DNA of 64,000 nucleotides from Lactobacillus sp. Its GTDB lineage: Bacteria > Bacillota > Bacilli > Lactobacillales > Lactobacillaceae. The notes under the pieces were generated by a model. The model did not search any database. It was given only the letters and a program-made list of their open reading frames with translations, and was not told the origin of the DNA. Positions within the stretch are counted from its first letter, which is position 1, and each line of letters starts with the position of its first letter. Position numbers and translations under genes: made by a program. The DNA lies in contig JAKVNR010000001.1 of assembly GCA_022483245.1 (NCBI GenBank), positions 124,001 through 188,000 on the forward strand, in the 5' to 3' direction. This document shows positions 26,243-34,564 of the stretch, in pieces.

Positions 26243-26275
26243 TGTAAGATTAACAGTGTAAAAAGGAGAAATATC

Positions 26276-27103
26276 GTGATTACAATTAAATCTTTGCGAG
26301 AGCTGCAAGGCATGCAAGCCTCTGGGCACCTGCTCGCACAAATGTTTGAAGGCCTGCGGCCAGTGATTAAGCCAGGCATCTCAACTTGGGAAATTGAAAA
26401 ATTCTGTCAAAAATTCGTCAAGAGCCGGGGAGGCCGCTTATCTGAACAAGGCTTTGAAGGCTATAAGTATGGAACTTGTATTTCTGTTAATGACGAAATC
26501 GCCCATGCTATTCCGCGCAAGAATAAGATTTTAAACGAAGGCGATATTGTCAGCGTTGATGTAACTGTCAATTTGAACGGTTACGAATCAGATTCATGCA
26601 CGACCTACCCAGTGGGTAAAATTTCAGATGCTGATCAAAAATTGATTGAAGCAACTAAAAAGGCCATGTATCTAGGGATTGCTCAAGCTAAAGTTGGCAA
26701 CCGGATTGGTGATATTGGTCATGCGATTCAAAACTATTTGGAAGTTGAGCATGACTATGGTGATGTACGTGAATTAATCGGTCACGGCATTCAGCCTTCA
26801 ATTCACGAAGACCCAGAAGTACCGCATTGGGGCAAAGCAGGCCACGGCTTGCGTCTGCGTCCAGGGATGACAATTACCGTTGAACCAATGGTTGAAGCCG
26901 GCGGGGATTGGCATATTGACGAACATGTGGTTAGCGACCCCAATGATGACTGGGTTTACTATGCTACTCCAGATGGGTCTAAGGCTGCTCAATTTGAGCA
27001 TACAATCGCCATTACTGAAGATGGTCCGAAGATTTTAACCTTGCAAGAGCCATATGACGGGTTAGAAGAATATATTCCGCATTTTGACGAGCAGACTGAT
27101 TAA
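26276..27103 (+). CDS. map: Methionine aminopeptidase
   Basis: A 275-residue M24 metallopeptidase that removes the initiator methionine. The metal ligands are present: Asp in VSVDVTVN, Asp in ESDSCTTYP, His in IGHGIQPSIHEDP, Glu in TVEPMVEAG and Glu in QFEHTIAIT. The start is a GTG at 26276 with AAGGAGAAATATC upstream. It is slightly longer than the minimal ~250-residue enzyme because of a C-terminal tail with an acidic end. Its stop overlaps the yihY start (TAATG). Confidence 0.93.
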   Translation: MITIKSLRELQGMQASGHLLAQMFEGLRPVIKPGISTWEIEKFCQKFVKSRGGRLSEQGFEGYKYGTCISVNDEIAHAIPRKNKILNEGDIVSVDVTVNLNGYESDSCTTYPVGKISDADQKLIEATKKAMYLGIAQAKVGNRIGDIGHAIQNYLEVEHDYGDVRELIGHGIQPSIHEDPEVPHWGKAGHGLRLRPGMTITVEPMVEAGGDWHIDEHVVSDPNDDWVYYATPDGSKAAQFEHTIAITEDGPKILTLQEPYDGLEEYIPHFDEQTD

Positions 27104-28020
27104 TGAAAAATATGCGTCAACAGGTGCGATGCTTTATTCAGCAGCTGTCACGCGTCCTTGGTCAGGGAGAAATTCTGCAAAGCTCAGTGATTATTGCTTA
27201 CTATGTTTTATTTGGGCTATTTCCACTAATCATGGTAATTGGCAACGTACTGCCATTGTTCAAAATTGATACGCAACCGATTGCTGATTATTTAACCCTG
27301 ATTTTTCCGCAGGAAGTTTCCAATTATGTCATGCCGATTGTTGATACTTTATTGAAAACACAATCGACCGGCTATATGTCCATTGGGCTGATTGCCTATC
27401 TGTGGTCGTTTTCCTGCTTGATTAATGCCATTAGAATTGGCATGAATCGCTTGTATGGCGTTCATAAAGTCGAATTGCGGCTGCCACTAGCTAATTTTCT
27501 TTGGACGCGGGGACTGACGGTCATTACTTCCGCACTACTTATTATGATTTTTATGATCGTGATTGTGCTATTTGGTTTTGGCGATCAGGCGATTAGGCTG
27601 CTGGCTCCTATTTTCCACTTTTCACTGAAGGGATATTTCTGGATTAGGCGTTATCGCTGGCCAGTTGTCATCGCGGTCCTATTTTTAACCGCACTTTATC
27701 TTAACTGGGCCTTGCCAAATATTAGCAGTCGTCACCGAGTGTTGATTCCTGGCACATTAACGACAGTTATTGGCTGGCTGCTGCTTTCGACCTTGTTTTC
27801 AATTTATTTAAACAATTTTAGTTTGACCTGGGAAAACTATGGCATTATCGGCACCTTAATTATTTTTATGCTGTGGCTGAACTTATGTGCTATTATTTTG
27901 CTGTTCGGGACCAGCTGCAATGCTGTTTTGCAACAAATGCGGTTTGGCCGTGTAAAATATAGCGTTTCTGCTTTATCAGATTATTTACGAACAAGAAAGA
28001 ATGAAAGAGTGAAAAAATGA
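27103..28020 (+). CDS. YihY/BrkB family membrane protein
   Basis: This 305-residue protein has about six helices and the family signature [18 protein letters not shown] near residue 28 and [28 protein letters not shown] near 230. Once annotated as ribonuclease BN, the family is now regarded as membrane proteins of uncertain role. It overlaps map upstream and galU downstream (ATGA), forming a three-gene operon. Confidence 0.87.
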   Translation: MKNMRQQVRCFIQQLSRVLGQGEILQSSVIIAYYVLFGLFPLIMVIGNVLPLFKIDTQPIADYLTLIFPQEVSNYVMPIVDTLLKTQSTGYMSIGLIAYLWSFSCLINAIRIGMNRLYGVHKVELRLPLANFLWTRGLTVITSALLIMIFMIVIVLFGFGDQAIRLLAPIFHFSLKGYFWIRRYRWPVVIAVLFLTALYLNWALPNISSRHRVLIPGTLTTVIGWLLLSTLFSIYLNNFSLTWENYGIIGTLIIFMLWLNLCAIILLFGTSCNAVLQQMRFGRVKYSVSALSDYLRTRKNERVKK

Positions 28021-28898
28021 AAGTCAGAAAAGCTGTGATTCCAGCTGCTGGCCTAGGAACACGTTTTTTACCAGTGACCAAGGCTATGCCAAAGGAAATG
28101 CTGCCAATCGTTGATAAGCCAACGATCCAATTTATCGTCGAGGAAGCCAAAGCTTCAGGAATTGAAGATATTTTAATCGTGACTGGCAAGAGCAAGCGGG
28201 CAATTGAAGACCATTTTGACTCTAACCCAGAACTTGAAGCCAACTTGGAAGAAAAGCATAAGAGCAATTTATTGCATTTAACGCAATCAATTACACAATT
28301 AGGCGTCAACCTTTACTATACTCGCCAGCCATATCCAAAAGGTTTGGGGGATGCGATTTTCCGGGCCTCATCATTTGTTGGGAATGAACCATTTGTCGTT
28401 ATGCTCGGCGATGATTTAATGACTGATAAAGTTCCATTGACTAAGCAATTGATTGATCGTTACGAAAAAACGCATGCTTCCACGATTGCGGTCAAGAAAG
28501 TCCCACATGAGGATGTTTCTAAGTATGGCGTGATTGATCCGGCAACCGAGATTGAACCTGGTTTGTTCAATGTTAAAGCCTTTGTAGAAAAGCCAGCAGT
28601 TGAGCAAGCGCCAAGCGATTTAGCAATTATTGGCCGCTACTTGCTGACCCCTGAAATTTTTGATATTTTGGCTAAACAAAAGCCAGGTGCCGGTGGCGAA
28701 ATTCAGTTAACTGATGCGATCGACACGATGAATAAGACCCAACGCGTCTTTGCCCATGTCTTTAACGGAGAACGGCATGATGTCGGCAATAAGGAAGGGT
28801 ACTTGGAAACTTCGATTGAATATGGTTTGCAGCACCCGGAAACCAAAGAGGCTTTGCGGCAGTACATTATTGACTTAGGCAAAAAGTTATCTAAGTAA
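28017..28898 (+). CDS. galU: UTP-glucose-1-phosphate uridylyltransferase
   Basis: A 293-residue enzyme making UDP-glucose for glycolipids, wall polysaccharide and galactose metabolism. The nucleotide-binding [18 protein letters not shown] near residue 13, VVMLGDDL for Mg/UTP binding near 128, FVEKP near 180, and [10 protein letters not shown] near 226 are as expected. It ends the map-yihY-galU operon at the terminator at 28902. Confidence 0.95.
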   Translation: MKVRKAVIPAAGLGTRFLPVTKAMPKEMLPIVDKPTIQFIVEEAKASGIEDILIVTGKSKRAIEDHFDSNPELEANLEEKHKSNLLHLTQSITQLGVNLYYTRQPYPKGLGDAIFRASSFVGNEPFVVMLGDDLMTDKVPLTKQLIDRYEKTHASTIAVKKVPHEDVSKYGVIDPATEIEPGLFNVKAFVEKPAVEQAPSDLAIIGRYLLTPEIFDILAKQKPGAGGEIQLTDAIDTMNKTQRVFAHVFNGERHDVGNKEGYLETSIEYGLQHPETKEALRQYIIDLGKKLSK

Positions 28899-28901
28899 TT
28901 A

Positions 28902-28932
28902 AAAAATCACTTCTGTGTAGAAGTGATTTTTT
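28902..28932. terminator. Terminator after galU
   Basis: AAAAATCACTTCT / AGAAGTGATTTTT with GTGT loop, perfect, and usable from both sides. Confidence 0.9.
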
Positions 28933-28936
28933 TGCT

Positions 28937-29215
28937 TTAATATAAAATGACTGCTTGCTGATTCATGTCCACTCGCAGACCGAAGAAATTTCGGCTTTCT
29001 CTTTGCTGTTGAACTAAAACTTCAATATCCAAATTTTGACTAGGCCTGAGCAAGTGTTGTAGTTTGCCGATTGTCAGTCCGGGGCCAGTTTGTGTTAATA
29101 AAAGACAGGTTTGCCGGCCAAGCTTGATTTTGGTAATTGGCTGCTGGTCGGGTGATAATAGTTTAAAAGTAGGTTGCAGGTCAGATGTTAAATGTAATAA
29201 ATCAGTTAGTTGCAT
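28937..29215 (-). CDS. Small protein of unknown function
   Basis: Ninety-two residues from an ATG at 29215 (MQLTDLLHL...) ending AVILY. The sequence is mixed hydrophilic without membrane segment or recognised motif. The frame is open further upstream but would overlap the divergent hydrolase gene. No clear ribosome binding site precedes either start, and only 19 bp separate the divergent starts at 29215 and 29235, so the assignment is moderate. Confidence 0.45.
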   Translation of the reverse strand: MQLTDLLHLTSDLQPTFKLLSPDQQPITKIKLGRQTCLLLTQTGPGLTIGKLQHLLRPSQNLDIEVLVQQQRESRNFFGLRVDMNQQAVILY

Positions 29216-29234
29216 GATTTGAATATTCGTAAAA

Positions 29235-30176
29235 ATGAAAAAATTTGCCAAAGGATTGTTAATTGTTGTCACGACGCTGTTGCTTGCTGGTGGATTGCTG
29301 TTATGGGCTGGCTACCGGATAACTGGCCAAGAATTGATGACAGCTTTAACCAGTAAACAAGGCCAAGCATGGACTACCGCGCAAGCACCAGTCCCAACGC
29401 AGCATACTCGTCCTGGCCGCTGGTATTTGCAAACCAGCAAGGAAACGTGGCTTTTGACAAGAAAAGATTGTCGGTTAAAAGCTGATTGGATTAAGGGCAG
29501 CCAAGCTAAAACTGCTGTCTTACTGCCAGGCTACGGCCAGCGCCGTTCAGCCATGTATCAGTATGCCTATTTCTTTAATCAGGCTGGCTACAACGTCTTG
29601 CTAGTCGATAGCCGCGGGCAAGGTGCAAGCGGCGGCAAAGTGAGTTTTGGCTACCAGGAAAAATATGATTTGCAAGCTTGGGCCAAACGAGTTGCCAAAA
29701 CAGTAGGTGCTGATAATCAAACTGTTGTCTTAGGGGTTAGCATGGGCGCCAGCACGGCTTTACAAGCTAGCTCTTTGAACTTGCCGCAGGTGAAAGCGAT
29801 AATTGCTGATAGCGGCTATACTAGCTTTGAGCAGGAATTGAATTATCAGGCGGTGCAAACCCTGCAGCTGCCAAAAGCAGTTAAAAATTTTGTTTTATCA
29901 GCTGCTAATAGCGCTTGCCAGCGGCAAGCTGGTTTTTCACTAAAACAAACTGATGCTCGGGCAGCTTTGCGCCATAACAAATTGCCAATTTTATTTATTC
30001 ATGGTTTATCCGATCACTTTGTACCCGCTAGCATGAGCCGAAAGAATTACCAGGCTGATCAGGGTCCGAAAAAATTATGGTTGGTGCCGCAAGCTGAACA
30101 TATTCAAGCATTAAACGTGACAGAAGATACCTATCAGCAACGAGTGCTGGCATTTTGTCAGCTTTATCTGAAATGA
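29235..30176 (+). CDS. Membrane-anchored alpha/beta hydrolase
   Basis: A 313-residue protein with an N-terminal helix (about 5-27) and an extracellular alpha/beta hydrolase domain. The triad reads: nucleophile Ser in GVSMGAS near 173, Asp in LSDHFVP near 262, and His in QAEHIQA near 290. An oxyanion-type GYGQRRSA lies early. It resembles the surface esterases/hydrolases of lactobacilli and is a paralogue of the frameshifted gene at 37034. The start has no strong ribosome binding site. The next gene is 8 bp downstream. Confidence 0.8.
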   Translation: MKKFAKGLLIVVTTLLLAGGLLLWAGYRITGQELMTALTSKQGQAWTTAQAPVPTQHTRPGRWYLQTSKETWLLTRKDCRLKADWIKGSQAKTAVLLPGYGQRRSAMYQYAYFFNQAGYNVLLVDSRGQGASGGKVSFGYQEKYDLQAWAKRVAKTVGADNQTVVLGVSMGASTALQASSLNLPQVKAIIADSGYTSFEQELNYQAVQTLQLPKAVKNFVLSAANSACQRQAGFSLKQTDARAALRHNKLPILFIHGLSDHFVPASMSRKNYQADQGPKKLWLVPQAEHIQALNVTEDTYQQRVLAFCQLYLK

Positions 30177-30184
30177 GGGAAAAG

Positions 30185-31024
30185 ATGACATATTTATTTG
30201 TAGCCGCGGTGAAACGCAGTTCATATTCAACGCACGCTGCTAGCAATTTAGCAGCAGTAGAATCAGCAGCTCTGCAAGCTGCTGGCTTGAGTACTGCACA
30301 AGTTGACGGTAGAACCACGTCTTTATCTGAAGCAGTTAATCGCTTAGAAAAAGACGCGCAAGTCTATCTTTGGGAACAAAGCAGCCAGCCGCAAACTTGG
30401 ACCAAAGATTTGCTTGAGCCAATTGAACAAGCGCTGACTAAAGCAGAAATTGCTCGGGCCAATCAAGACGAATTTGCACTTGCTGCAGAGTCACAAGCTT
30501 ATGCTGGTTGGCGCAATGGCTGGTTTCAGCAAGAAGTTATTGGCGAGCAGATGGATACGACGATTGCCGCCAATGTCGGCTATCAAGTTTTGACAAGCTT
30601 TGAATCAATTGTCCCACATGGCTCGATTACATTAGGAAACAGTGAACCGCCTGCCGGTGGGGCAATTGTAGCCGTGTTAGTTAATGAAGCTGCGTTAGAG
30701 GCTAATCGAAATGTTAATCCAATCGCTAGAATTAGTGGGCAAGCTGATGATTTGTCTGGGCTATCGGCCAATCTGCGTGCTCAGGATGCGATTGAATTAG
30801 CTTATCCAACGGCTGGTCAAAACTTGTTAGTGCAAGAACGATACCAAATCAGCTCTTCCTTGCTGAATCCGAGCGGTGGCTTGTTAGCTTTAGGCTATTT
30901 GCAGAATAATTTATTGCTATCGGCAACCGCAGAATTAGTGAATGATTTAGTGCAGTTAAATGCAGGCCGCGGGATTGTTGCTGGTGTTGGCGGAGCATTA
31001 GCGTTTCGCCGTGTTAAGCTATGA
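30185..31024 (+). CDS. Degenerate thiolase-family protein lacking catalytic residues
   Basis: The 279-residue product aligns by eye to thiolases (acetyl-CoA acetyltransferases): an early helix pattern ending in AALQAAGL, the FALAAESQAYAGWRNGWFQQEV block, SFESIVPHGSITLGNS (thiolases have GTVTAGNAS), NPSGGLLALGYL and a final GVGGALAFRR. Thiolases are about 390 residues; roughly 100 between the first helix pattern and the ESQ block are gone, including the nucleophilic Cys. The His of the GHP motif is Tyr (GYL), and the C-terminal Cys of the CIGGG motif is Gly. The frame is intact. Start ATG 30185 has GAGGGAAAAG upstream. Confidence 0.65.
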   Translation: MTYLFVAAVKRSSYSTHAASNLAAVESAALQAAGLSTAQVDGRTTSLSEAVNRLEKDAQVYLWEQSSQPQTWTKDLLEPIEQALTKAEIARANQDEFALAAESQAYAGWRNGWFQQEVIGEQMDTTIAANVGYQVLTSFESIVPHGSITLGNSEPPAGGAIVAVLVNEAALEANRNVNPIARISGQADDLSGLSANLRAQDAIELAYPTAGQNLLVQERYQISSSLLNPSGGLLALGYLQNNLLLSATAELVNDLVQLNAGRGIVAGVGGALAFRRVKL

Positions 31025-31025
31025 G

Positions 31026-31041
31026 TTGCAAGCGCTTACAG
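31026..31041. promoter_or_regulatory. Candidate CcpA cre site
   Basis: TTGCAAGCGCTTACAG fits the cre consensus WTGNNARCGNWWWCAW at 15 of 16 positions. It covers the -35 of the promoter at 31026-31054, where CcpA would block transcription when HPr is phosphorylated at Ser46. Confidence 0.7.
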
Positions 31042-31054
31042 GCGACGATATAAT
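31026..31054 (+). promoter_or_regulatory. Consensus promoter of the small RNA candidate
   Basis: TTGCAA (31026-31031), exactly 17 bp, then TATAAT (31049-31054). Expected transcription start is near 31061. The element follows the thiolase-like gene's stop at 31024 and is directed away from any coding gene. Confidence 0.75.
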
Positions 31055-31060
31055 ATAATT

Positions 31061-31210
31061 AGAGGGGAGCATTAACATAAACTTTTATCTCCAAAATTGT
31101 TAGTGAAGCAATAGATTTTCCTTGTTTGCGATTAACAGCAGGCAAGCGTTCCCCTCTAATTGGTCCAGCAGCGGGTTTGCAAATGGCAGCTAAGCCAGCA
31201 GCCTGCTTTT
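31061..31210 (+). ncRNA. Candidate CcpA-regulated small RNA (~150 nt)
   Basis: The predicted transcript starts near 31061 and ends in the T run at 31207. Folding by eye gives: a closing stem AGAGGGGAGC (31061-31070) with GTTCCCCTCT (31148-31157); a 6-bp hairpin at 31096-31112; a 9-bp hairpin CTTGTTTGC/GCAGGCAAG (31121-31146, 8-nt loop, two G-U pairs); and a terminator hairpin. Unpaired UAUCUCC (31086-31092) could pair with a Shine-Dalgarno GGAGA. No open reading frame with a ribosome binding site is seen inside. Architecture and cre control recall Bacillus SR1 and Staphylococcus RsaI in principle, not in sequence. The family is not identified. Confidence 0.6.
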
Positions 31211-31213
31211 TTT
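31170..31213 (+). terminator. Terminator of the small RNA candidate
   Basis: AGCGGGTT(T)GC pairs with GCAGCCTGCT, enclosing an inner TGGC/GCCA hairpin, followed by seven T. Confidence 0.75.
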
Positions 31214-31217
31214 GTGC

Positions 31218-32582
31218 TTATTTTTTGCGTAAGACTAGTTTGGCGATAGCCTCACAACGCGGAGTTTGCGGGAACATATCAACTGACTTAATAACTCTTA
31301 CTTGGTATTTTTCACTAAGTAAAACTAAGTCTTGCGCCAAGGTCGATGGGTTGCAAGAAATGTAGACAAAAGTGCGCGGCTTAGCTGTTAAAATGGTTTT
31401 GATCATGCTTTTAGCCAGACCGGTACGCGGCGGATCAACAATTAAGGCATCGAATTTTAAGCCATCTGCCTGCAAGGCAGGCAAGACTTTTTCAACTGCC
31501 CCTTGGTAGTATTCTGCATTTCGGATATGGTTTAGCTGACAGTTTTTGCGGGCGTCAGCGACGGCTGCAGGAATGGTTTCAATTCCGATCACTTGCTTGA
31601 CGCTGCTGGCTGCCAAAATACCTAAAGTACCAATCCCGCTGTACGCATCAATTAAAGTTTGGCCCGGGCGCAAATCCAGCATTTGCAAAGCGGAATCGTA
31701 TAACTTAACTGTTTGGGCAGGATTTAATTGGAAGAAAGCTTGTGGCGATAAGTGGAAAGTACGGTCATGAATTTTTTCGGTAATAAAGTCCTGGCCCCAT
31801 AATTTTTGGGTTTTGTTGCCCCAAACTTGTGGATTAGTCCATTGAGTAATGTTTTGGAAAATGCCAGTCACATGTGGCAATTGACTAATATCTTTTACCA
31901 GTTCAGATACATGTGCCAGCTGATCGCCAACAGTAATCAAAGTGACCTGTGCTTCTTGCGTAGTGGCCGAAGTTCGAACAACGACTGTTTTTACTCCCGG
32001 CTTTTTGGTCCGCTGGTTAGCAATGTTAATTTTATGCTTGATCAGCAAATCGCGAATTTTCCGCTCCAGCTGCTGGGATAATTTTCCTTGCGTTGGCATC
32101 TGCGGCAAATCAACTAATTGTCGGGTGCCCGGTTCATACAGGCCTAAAGCTAGTTTTCCGCGGAGAATTTCTGCTTGATATTGGGCTTTTTGCCGGTAAT
32201 GCCACGGCTGGTCTGCTGGCGCAGTAGCTTGCACTTTGATTTTTTGATAGGCCCGCGGGCGATATTTGGCTAGACTTTCTCTAATTAAACCGGTTTTGAA
32301 TTTTAATTGAGATGCATAGTTTAAATGAGCCAGCTCTAAGCCACCTGTTTTAGGATTAGCGCCTTTAGGCAGGGCAACTCGGTCAGGACTAACTTCTTTC
32401 AGACGGATTAAACTGCCTTCTAAATAATTGCGCTGGCGGTTAACAATTTTAACCACAGCAACTTCACCTGGCAGAGCACCAGGGACAAAAATAATTTTCT
32501 TGCGGTAGTAGCCGATGCCCTCACCGTTAATACCTAGACGTTTGATAGTGATGATGACCGGATGATAATTTTGCTGTTGCAC
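31218..32582 (-). CDS. rlmCD: 23S rRNA (uracil-C5)-methyltransferase, RlmCD type
   Basis: A 454-residue TrmA-family enzyme. The N-terminal TRAM domain (about 1-60, IKRLGINGEGIGYYRKKIIFVPGALPGE) is followed by the SAM-binding fold with DAYSGIGTLGILAA near 310 and the catalytic Cys in YISCNPSTLAQDL near 414, with the general base Glu in CEAIAKLVL. The iron-sulfur cysteines of E. coli RlmD are absent (GGLELAHL replaces a Cys-rich stretch), as in the Gram-positive RlmCD that methylates U747 and U1939. The start is a GTG with AAAGGAG upstream. Confidence 0.88.
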   Translation of the reverse strand: MQQQNYHPVIITIKRLGINGEGIGYYRKKIIFVPGALPGEVAVVKIVNRQRNYLEGSLIRLKEVSPDRVALPKGANPKTGGLELAHLNYASQLKFKTGLIRESLAKYRPRAYQKIKVQATAPADQPWHYRQKAQYQAEILRGKLALGLYEPGTRQLVDLPQMPTQGKLSQQLERKIRDLLIKHKINIANQRTKKPGVKTVVVRTSATTQEAQVTLITVGDQLAHVSELVKDISQLPHVTGIFQNITQWTNPQVWGNKTQKLWGQDFITEKIHDRTFHLSPQAFFQLNPAQTVKLYDSALQMLDLRPGQTLIDAYSGIGTLGILAASSVKQVIGIETIPAAVADARKNCQLNHIRNAEYYQGAVEKVLPALQADGLKFDALIVDPPRTGLAKSMIKTILTAKPRTFVYISCNPSTLAQDLVLLSEKYQVRVIKSVDMFPQTPRCEAIAKLVLRKK

Positions 32583-32657
32583 GGTGTTACTCCTTTATAT
32601 GTCGCTAAATCTGCATTTATGATAGCGGGAATTTTTCGCGAACACAAATACTGGCTA

Positions 32658-32676
32658 TTTTGCGTATAATAAATTA
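32658..32676 (+). promoter_or_regulatory. recX: Promoter of recX with GCGTATA element
   Basis: TTTTGCGTATAATAAATTAG resembles the element before coiA and recA: over 16 bp starting at GCGTATA it matches the recA copy at 13 positions. It contains TATAAT (32665-32670) and could also work with the vegetative sigma factor. Confidence 0.4.
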
Positions 32677-32697
32677 GAAACAGAAAGGAGTTAGCAC

Positions 32698-33513
32698 TTG
32701 GCAACAATTACCAAAGTCAGCGCTCAAAAGCGCGCTGGCCGCTACAATATTTTTTTAGATGGGCAGTATGCTTTTTCAGCGTCTGAGCAAACGGTAGCAG
32801 AATATGTGCTGCTGCCAGGCAAGGAGCTTTCAGACCAAGAAATTGCTAAAATCAAGCAATTTGATGGGCGCAGCCGGGCTAGCAATTTGGCGGCTAAATA
32901 CTTGAGCTACCAGCCGCGTTCAGTGTATGAAGTGAGCGTTTATTTGCGCAAACATGAGCTGGATGAAGATAGTATCAACGGTGCGATTGCATCCTTGAGC
33001 GACTTGGGATATTTAGATGATGCAAAATATGCACAGCTGTTTATTGATGACGCCTTGCAAGTTGGCAGCAAAGGCCCGGGACAAGTGCGCCAGCAGCTGC
33101 GGAAAAAGGGTTTAGCCGATGAAGTGATTGACCAAGCTTTGCAAGCAGTTTCTGCTGACAAGTGGCAGTTAGTTAGTCAACGGATTTTGCATCCTTTAGC
33201 TGGGCAAGCCAGACGGGTGTCAGAGCAGCAATTAAAGCTCAAGGCTAAAACTAGGCTGCTGAGTCATGGATTTAGCGGCGATTTGTTAGCTGCCGCGCTA
33301 GCTGATTGGCAGCCACCAGTTGATGAAACCAGCCAACTAACAGCTTTGAAAAAACAGGGGATTACTGCTTACAAACGCTTTCGGCGATTTGATCCTGCCA
33401 GCAGACGGCAAAAAATGTACCAATTTTTGCGGCGCCGCGGTTTTTCAAATGAAGAGACAAATGCCTTTTTAGATGGCGAAATTATTAGTCAGAGTGAATT
33501 AGAGGAGTATTAA
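32698..33513 (+). CDS. recX: Regulatory protein RecX
   Basis: This 271-residue protein of the RecX family binds RecA filaments and limits their activity. It has the three-helix repeat pattern, with ARNLAAKYLSYQPRSVYEVSVYL-like and LSDLGYLDDAKYAQLFIDDALQVGSKGPGQVRQQLRKKG in the middle and a C-terminal RRFDPASRRQKMYQFLRRRGF repeat. It starts with TTG after GAAAGGAGTTAGCAC. It sits far from recA, as is usual in lactic acid bacteria, and shares an upstream element with coiA and recA. A GyrI-like gene follows 2 bp after its stop. Confidence 0.92.
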   Translation: MATITKVSAQKRAGRYNIFLDGQYAFSASEQTVAEYVLLPGKELSDQEIAKIKQFDGRSRASNLAAKYLSYQPRSVYEVSVYLRKHELDEDSINGAIASLSDLGYLDDAKYAQLFIDDALQVGSKGPGQVRQQLRKKGLADEVIDQALQAVSADKWQLVSQRILHPLAGQARRVSEQQLKLKAKTRLLSHGFSGDLLAAALADWQPPVDETSQLTALKKQGITAYKRFRRFDPASRRQKMYQFLRRRGFSNEETNAFLDGEIISQSELEEY

Positions 33514-33515
33514 AC

Positions 33516-33995
33516 ATGAGTATTGAGCGAGTTGAAACACCAGTGTTGCACTTTGTGGGCCGCGTTTTTACTGACCACCAGATGAATAAGTCACAATCTT
33601 TTCAAGCAGCTAACCAAGCGTGTGAAAAGGATCCAGCTTTGCAAGAATTGTTCGCACAAGTCGACGCCAACCAGCGTGCTAATTTAGTAGTCTTTGGCCC
33701 GACGAACTTTACTTATTGGTATGGCGTTGTCTCTAAAGATAAAATCGAAAAGCCTGACGGCCTGTTAGCTTACGACTTGCCAGCAGCAGTTTGTGCTGAA
33801 GAAACAACGGCTGGTGGACTCGGCAGTTTCTCGCTGCCGCTAGGTCCAGTTTTGCTATCATTTTTGCAAAAAACGGCAGATGCTGGTTTTAAACTCTATG
33901 CCAACTTAGGCGATTCAGAGACGCCTTATATTTTACGGACAGTTGATTTAGAGGCTAAAAAAATGACCACCAGAGTTTATCTGGCGGCCAAATAG
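33516..33995 (+). CDS. GyrI-like effector-binding domain protein (tentative)
   Basis: A 159-residue protein without membrane segments. The pattern TYWYGVVSKDKIEKPDGLLAYDLPAA (about 67-95), followed by further strands and a final TTRVYLAAK, recalls the GyrI-like/AraC-effector beta-barrel domain, which binds small ligands. The match is by pattern only. It uses GAGGAG inside the end of recX, so the two are co-transcribed. Confidence 0.5.
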   Translation: MSIERVETPVLHFVGRVFTDHQMNKSQSFQAANQACEKDPALQELFAQVDANQRANLVVFGPTNFTYWYGVVSKDKIEKPDGLLAYDLPAAVCAEETTAGGLGSFSLPLGPVLLSFLQKTADAGFKLYANLGDSETPYILRTVDLEAKKMTTRVYLAAK

Positions 33996-34007
33996 GCTTT
34001 ATCTAAA

Positions 34008-34475
34008 TTATTGGCGATCGATGGACAAGTTGTCATATTCAACAAATGCCCCTAAGCAGGTTGAAATGAACATGATCAATAAAACCCAGCCGGTAGCAGT
34101 GTTGACGATAGTATTAAGCGGCAGGACCTTTCGGATAAGCCAGGTAGCCAGCAAACATAAGCCAAAGTCTAAGGCGAAATTAGCTGCTTGGTAAACAGGC
34201 CGCCGGCGAATGCTGAAAAAGCGGATGATTTGTTTGAAAATTCCATCATGAATATTAATAGCAATTAGGTCTAAGGGCCGTTGAATTGTGGCTTTAATTG
34301 CCATCATGAGCATGGCTCCTACCAAGGCGCCAATTAAACTGCGCCACGGGCTGGTTGCATGGTTGACTAAAGCGTTATAGCCAAGACCAATAATAATTAA
34401 GCTGCAAAGATAGGGGATCAGCAGCAAGAAAATAAAAACTGGTAAGTAATGATGATTGCGTTTCATAATCGACAT
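34008..34475 (-). CDS. Four-helix membrane protein, unknown function
   Basis: This 155-residue protein begins with basic residues and has four hydrophobic segments (about 11-32, 43-62, 97-113, 122-143). AAAGGA stands 7 bp before the ATG at 34475. It resembles small regulatory membrane proteins such as YrvL in size and layout, but I see no diagnostic motif. Confidence 0.6.
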   Translation of the reverse strand: MSIMKRNHHYLPVFIFLLLIPYLCSLIIIGLGYNALVNHATSPWRSLIGALVGAMLMMAIKATIQRPLDLIAINIHDGIFKQIIRFFSIRRRPVYQAANFALDFGLCLLATWLIRKVLPLNTIVNTATGWVLLIMFISTCLGAFVEYDNLSIDRQ

Positions 34476-34522
34476 GCCTCAATCCTTTCCCCTAATTTTA
34501 GCATAAAGCCCCCACATGGCTA

Positions 34523-34531
34523 TGCTATAAT
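34523..34531 (+). promoter_or_regulatory. Extended -10 promoter of the corC-prfC unit
   Basis: TGCTATAAT is a perfect TG-N extended -10 (TATAAT at 34526-34531), 34 bp before the start at 34565. Confidence 0.6.
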
Positions 34532-34564
34532 TATAGTATTTGAAATTCGACTAAGGAGAACAAG

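Noticed and set aside
31061-31210. 6S RNA (ssrS) or the lactic-acid-bacterial usp-associated RNA
   Set aside because: The closing stem encloses only about 100 nt, with 50 nt beyond it, no long double-stranded arm with a large central bubble is seen and no usp gene is adjacent. Architecture alone is not enough.
32625-32660. LexA box before recX (CGAACACAAATAC)
   Set aside because: Only the left half matches; the right half lacks GTTC.
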